Positions 6,180 through 8,437 of a stretch of 8,437 nucleotides of DNA are shown in pieces. Origin of the DNA: Modestobacter sp. Its GTDB lineage: Bacteria; Actinomycetota; Actinomycetes; Mycobacteriales; Geodermatophilaceae. Location: contig JAOPWG010000220.1 of assembly GCA_025965775.1 (NCBI GenBank), positions 1 through 8,437 of the forward strand, written 5' to 3'. Position 1 is the stretch's first letter; every line of letters begins with the position of its first letter. The translations under genes and the position numbers were made by a program. Under the pieces are notes generated by a model. The model saw only the letters and a list, made by a program, of their open reading frames with translations. It was not told the DNA's origin and did no database searches.

Positions 6180-8437
6180 TCAGCTGCCGGCGGGGACCGT
6201 CTCGGCGGCGGCCTTCGCCGTCGTCTTCTTCGCCGCGGCTTTCTTCGCCGCCGTCTTCTTCGCCGGGGCCTTCTTCGCCGCGGTCTTCTTGGCGGCCTTC
6301 TTCTTCATCGGCGCCCGCTCCCGGCGGTCGGCGAGCAGCTCGGCGGCCCGCTCCAGGGTGATCGACTCGATGTCGTCACCCTTGCGCAGGCTGGCGTTGT
6401 GCTCCCCGTCGGTGACGTAGGGGCCGAAGCGCCCCTCCCGCACCGTGACCGGGCCCTGGCTGACCGGGTCGACGCCGAGCTCCTTCAGCGGCGCCGCGGC
6501 CGCCGCGCGACCGCGCTGCTTGGGCTGGGCGAAGATCGCCAGCGCGTCCTCGAGAGTGACCGTGAACAGCGCCTCCTCACTCGGCAGGGAGCGGGAGTCG
6601 GTGCCCTTCTTCACATAGGGCCCGTAGCGGCCGTTGAGCGCCTGGATCTCCTCGCCCTCCGGCGAGGTCCCCACGGCGCGCGGCAGCGTCAGCAGCTGCA
6701 GCGCCTGCTCCAGGGTCACCGTCTCCGGCGACATGGTCTTGAACAGGCTCGCGGTGCGCGGGGTCTCCTTGCTGCCCTCGGGGACCAACTTGGTGACGTA
6801 GGGGCCGTACCGGCCGGCCTTGACCGCCACCGGGTACCCGGTCTCCGGGTCGGCGCCCAGCTCGCGGTCACTGGACGGGGCGTCGAGCAGCTCGGCGACC
6901 CTCTCGCTGCTGAGCTCGTCGGGGGCGATGTCCTCCGGGATGCTCACCCGGGCCCCGTCCTCCCCGGCCTGCAGGTAGGGGCCGTAGCGGCCCACCCGCA
7001 CCACCACCGGGTCGCCGTTGGGCGCGGTGGCCCGCAGCGGGATCGAGTTGACCCCCCGCGCGTCGATCTCCTCCAGCCGCTGGCCGACGACCGACTTCAG
7101 ACCGCCGGAAGCGGCGATACCGCCCGCGTGCCGGCCCTCGCCGCCGAAGTAGAACTCGGTCAGCCAGTCGACCCGCTGCAGGTTGCCGCCGGCGATCTCG
7201 TCGAGCTCACGCTCCAGCGAGGCGGTGAAGTCGTAGTCGACCAGCTGCGCGAAGTGCTGCTCGAGCAGGTTGATCACGGCGAAGGCGATGAAGGAGGGCA
7301 CCAGCGCCGCCCCCTTCTTCCACACGTACCCGCGGTCCTGGATGGTCTGCATGATCGAGGCGTAGGTGGAGGGCCGGCCGATCTCCAGCTCCTCCAAGGC
7401 CTTGACCAGGCTGGGCTCGGTGTAGCGGGCCGGCGGGCTGGTGCTGTGGCCCTTGGGGTCGAGCTTGGTGGTGTCCAGCTGCTGGCCGCGCTGCAGGCGG
7501 GGCAGCCGGCGCTCGGCGTCGTCGGCCTCGCCGTCGTCGGTGCTGTGGTCCTCGTCCTTGCCCTCGACATAGGCGCGCAGGAAGCCGGGGAAGGTGATCG
7601 TGCGACCACTGGTGGCGAACTCCACCGCCTCGTCGGTGCTCGAGCGCCCGGCCAGCCGCACGGAGACCGTCTGGCCGACGGCATCGGCCATCTGCGAGGC
7701 GACAGTGCGCTGCCAGATCAGCTCGTAGAGCCGGAACTCGTCACGCCCGAGCTGGCCGGCGAGCTGCCCGGGGGTACGGAAGGTGTCCCCGGCCGGCCGG
7801 ATGGCCTCGTGTGCCTCCTGGGCACCCTTGTTCTTGGTCGCGTAGCGGCGCGGCTCGGCCGGGACGTAGGCATCGCCGTAGAGCTCGCGGGCCTGGCTGC
7901 GGGCCGCGCTCAGGGCCGTCTCCGACAGGTTCGTGGAGTCGGTACGCATGTAGGTGATGAAGCCGTTCTCGTACAGCCGCTGCGCCGTGCGCATCGTCTG
8001 CTGCGAGGACCAGCCGAGCTTGCGGCCGGCCTCCTGCTGCAGCGTCGAGGTCATGAACGGCGCGTAGGGACGGCGGCGATAGGGCCGCTCGTCGACCCGG
8101 CTGACGCTGACCCGGCTGCCCTCCAGGCGGGCCGCCAGACCGCGGGCCCCGGCCTCGTCCAGGTGGACGACGTCGCTGGTCACCGTGCCGGTGTCGGGGT
8201 CGAAGTCGCGGCCGGTGGCCACCCGGCGGTCGTCGAGGGTCACCAGGGTCGCGCTCAGCCGCGCCGGTTCCCCGGCATCGGTGCCCGCCGCCTGCTCGAC
8301 GAGCTCGAAACTGCCTTCCAGACCCCAGTAGTCGGCGGCGCGGAAGCGCATCCGCGCCCGCTCCCGCTCGACCACGATGCGGGTGGCCACCGACTGCACG
8401 CGGCCGGCCGACAGCTTGGGCAGCACCTTCTTCCACA
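6180..8437 (-). CDS. topA: DNA topoisomerase I, C-terminal 751 residues (5' end outside window)
   Basis: This is a type IA topoisomerase, which relaxes negative supercoils by a single-strand nick held as a 5'-phosphotyrosine. The frame runs in from the right edge as WKKVLPKLSAGRVQSVATR. The N-terminal TOPRIM domain, probably about 200 residues, is missing because of the window edge. The catalytic tyrosine is in ITYMRTDST, with the Tyr codon at 7950-7952. HEAIRP (near 7795-7811) and GRPSTYASIM (near 7350-7379) are further family signatures. Instead of zinc fingers, the C-terminus has four repeats centred on GR[YF]GPY at 6975-6992, 6798-6815, 6615-6632 and 6417-6434. A lysine-rich tail follows, as in mycobacteria and streptomycetes, where such tails aid DNA binding and processivity. 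An internal GTG at 8426 is not the start, because conserved residues continue upstream of it. A methyltransferase gene follows 10 nt after the stop. Confidence 0.96.
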   Translation of the reverse strand, partial: WKKVLPKLSAGRVQSVATRIVVERERARMRFRAADYWGLEGSFELVEQAAGTDAGEPARLSATLVTLDDRRVATGRDFDPDTGTVTSDVVHLDEAGARGLAARLEGSRVSVSRVDERPYRRRPYAPFMTSTLQQEAGRKLGWSSQQTMRTAQRLYENGFITYMRTDSTNLSETALSAARSQARELYGDAYVPAEPRRYATKNKGAQEAHEAIRPAGDTFRTPGQLAGQLGRDEFRLYELIWQRTVASQMADAVGQTVSVRLAGRSSTDEAVEFATSGRTITFPGFLRAYVEGKDEDHSTDDGEADDAERRLPRLQRGQQLDTTKLDPKGHSTSPPARYTEPSLVKALEELEIGRPSTYASIMQTIQDRGYVWKKGAALVPSFIAFAVINLLEQHFAQLVDYDFTASLERELDEIAGGNLQRVDWLTEFYFGGEGRHAGGIAASGGLKSVVGQRLEEIDARGVNSIPLRATAPNGDPVVVRVGRYGPYLQAGEDGARVSIPEDIAPDELSSERVAELLDAPSSDRELGADPETGYPVAVKAGRYGPYVTKLVPEGSKETPRTASLFKTMSPETVTLEQALQLLTLPRAVGTSPEGEEIQALNGRYGPYVKKGTDSRSLPSEEALFTVTLEDALAIFAQPKQRGRAAAAAPLKELGVDPVSQGPVTVREGRFGPYVTDGEHNASLRKGDDIESITLERAAELLADRRERAPMKKKAAKKTAAKKAPAKKTAAKKAAAKKTTAKAAAETVPAGS
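6213..6305 (-). repeat. 15-bp tandem repeat encoding the TopA Lys-Lys pentad tail
   Basis: Lysine pairs recur every five residues in the form KKTAA, KKAPA, KKTAA, KKAAA, KKTTA, ending with a single lysine. This corresponds to an imperfect 15-bp unit, seen on the plus strand as ttcttcgccgc-type repeats. The tail is highly basic and probably a disordered or helical DNA-binding arm. The copy number is likely to vary by replication slippage. Confidence 0.85.

Overview
This is a window of very high GC DNA with GTG starts, overlapping stop/start codons and strong G/C at third codon positions. It comes from an actinobacterium. The lysine-tailed topoisomerase I without zinc fingers and the membrane-transporter/thymidylate-kinase fusion fit that. 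Geodermatophilaceae or a close relative is my best guess, by inference only.

Right half, minus strand: the 3' three-quarters of topA (DNA topoisomerase I; its 5' end lies beyond the right edge), followed after about 10 nt by a class I SAM-dependent methyltransferase. Converging on that gene from the plus strand is a clear trans-aconitate 2-methyltransferase homologue (tam), which probably starts as a leaderless GTG. Only 19 bp from tam, and divergent to it, begins a minus-strand gene for an 821-residue protein. It carries a disordered N-terminus, a 12-helix MFS domain and a complete dTMP kinase domain (tmk). Its TGA overlaps the GTG of holB (DNA polymerase III delta prime). The unit therefore couples dTTP supply (tmk), clamp loading (holB) and supercoil relaxation (topA). 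The two methyltransferases sit between topA and tmk with no obvious link to replication.

Left tenth, minus strand: tRNA-Thr(CGT) lies 71 bp after holB and is complete apart from the CCA, which is not encoded. Beyond it is an accessory-looking segment with softer codon bias. It has a non-coding stretch of about 300 bp with inverted repeats, a DUF4288-type hypothetical gene, and the first 29 codons of a small CxxC protein that runs off the left edge.

I found no CRISPR array, insertion sequence, integrase, attachment duplication or rRNA. Most of the window is conserved housekeeping. The points most worth a second look are the transporter-kinase fusion, the compact divergent tam/tmk start region, and the small genes downstream of the tRNA.
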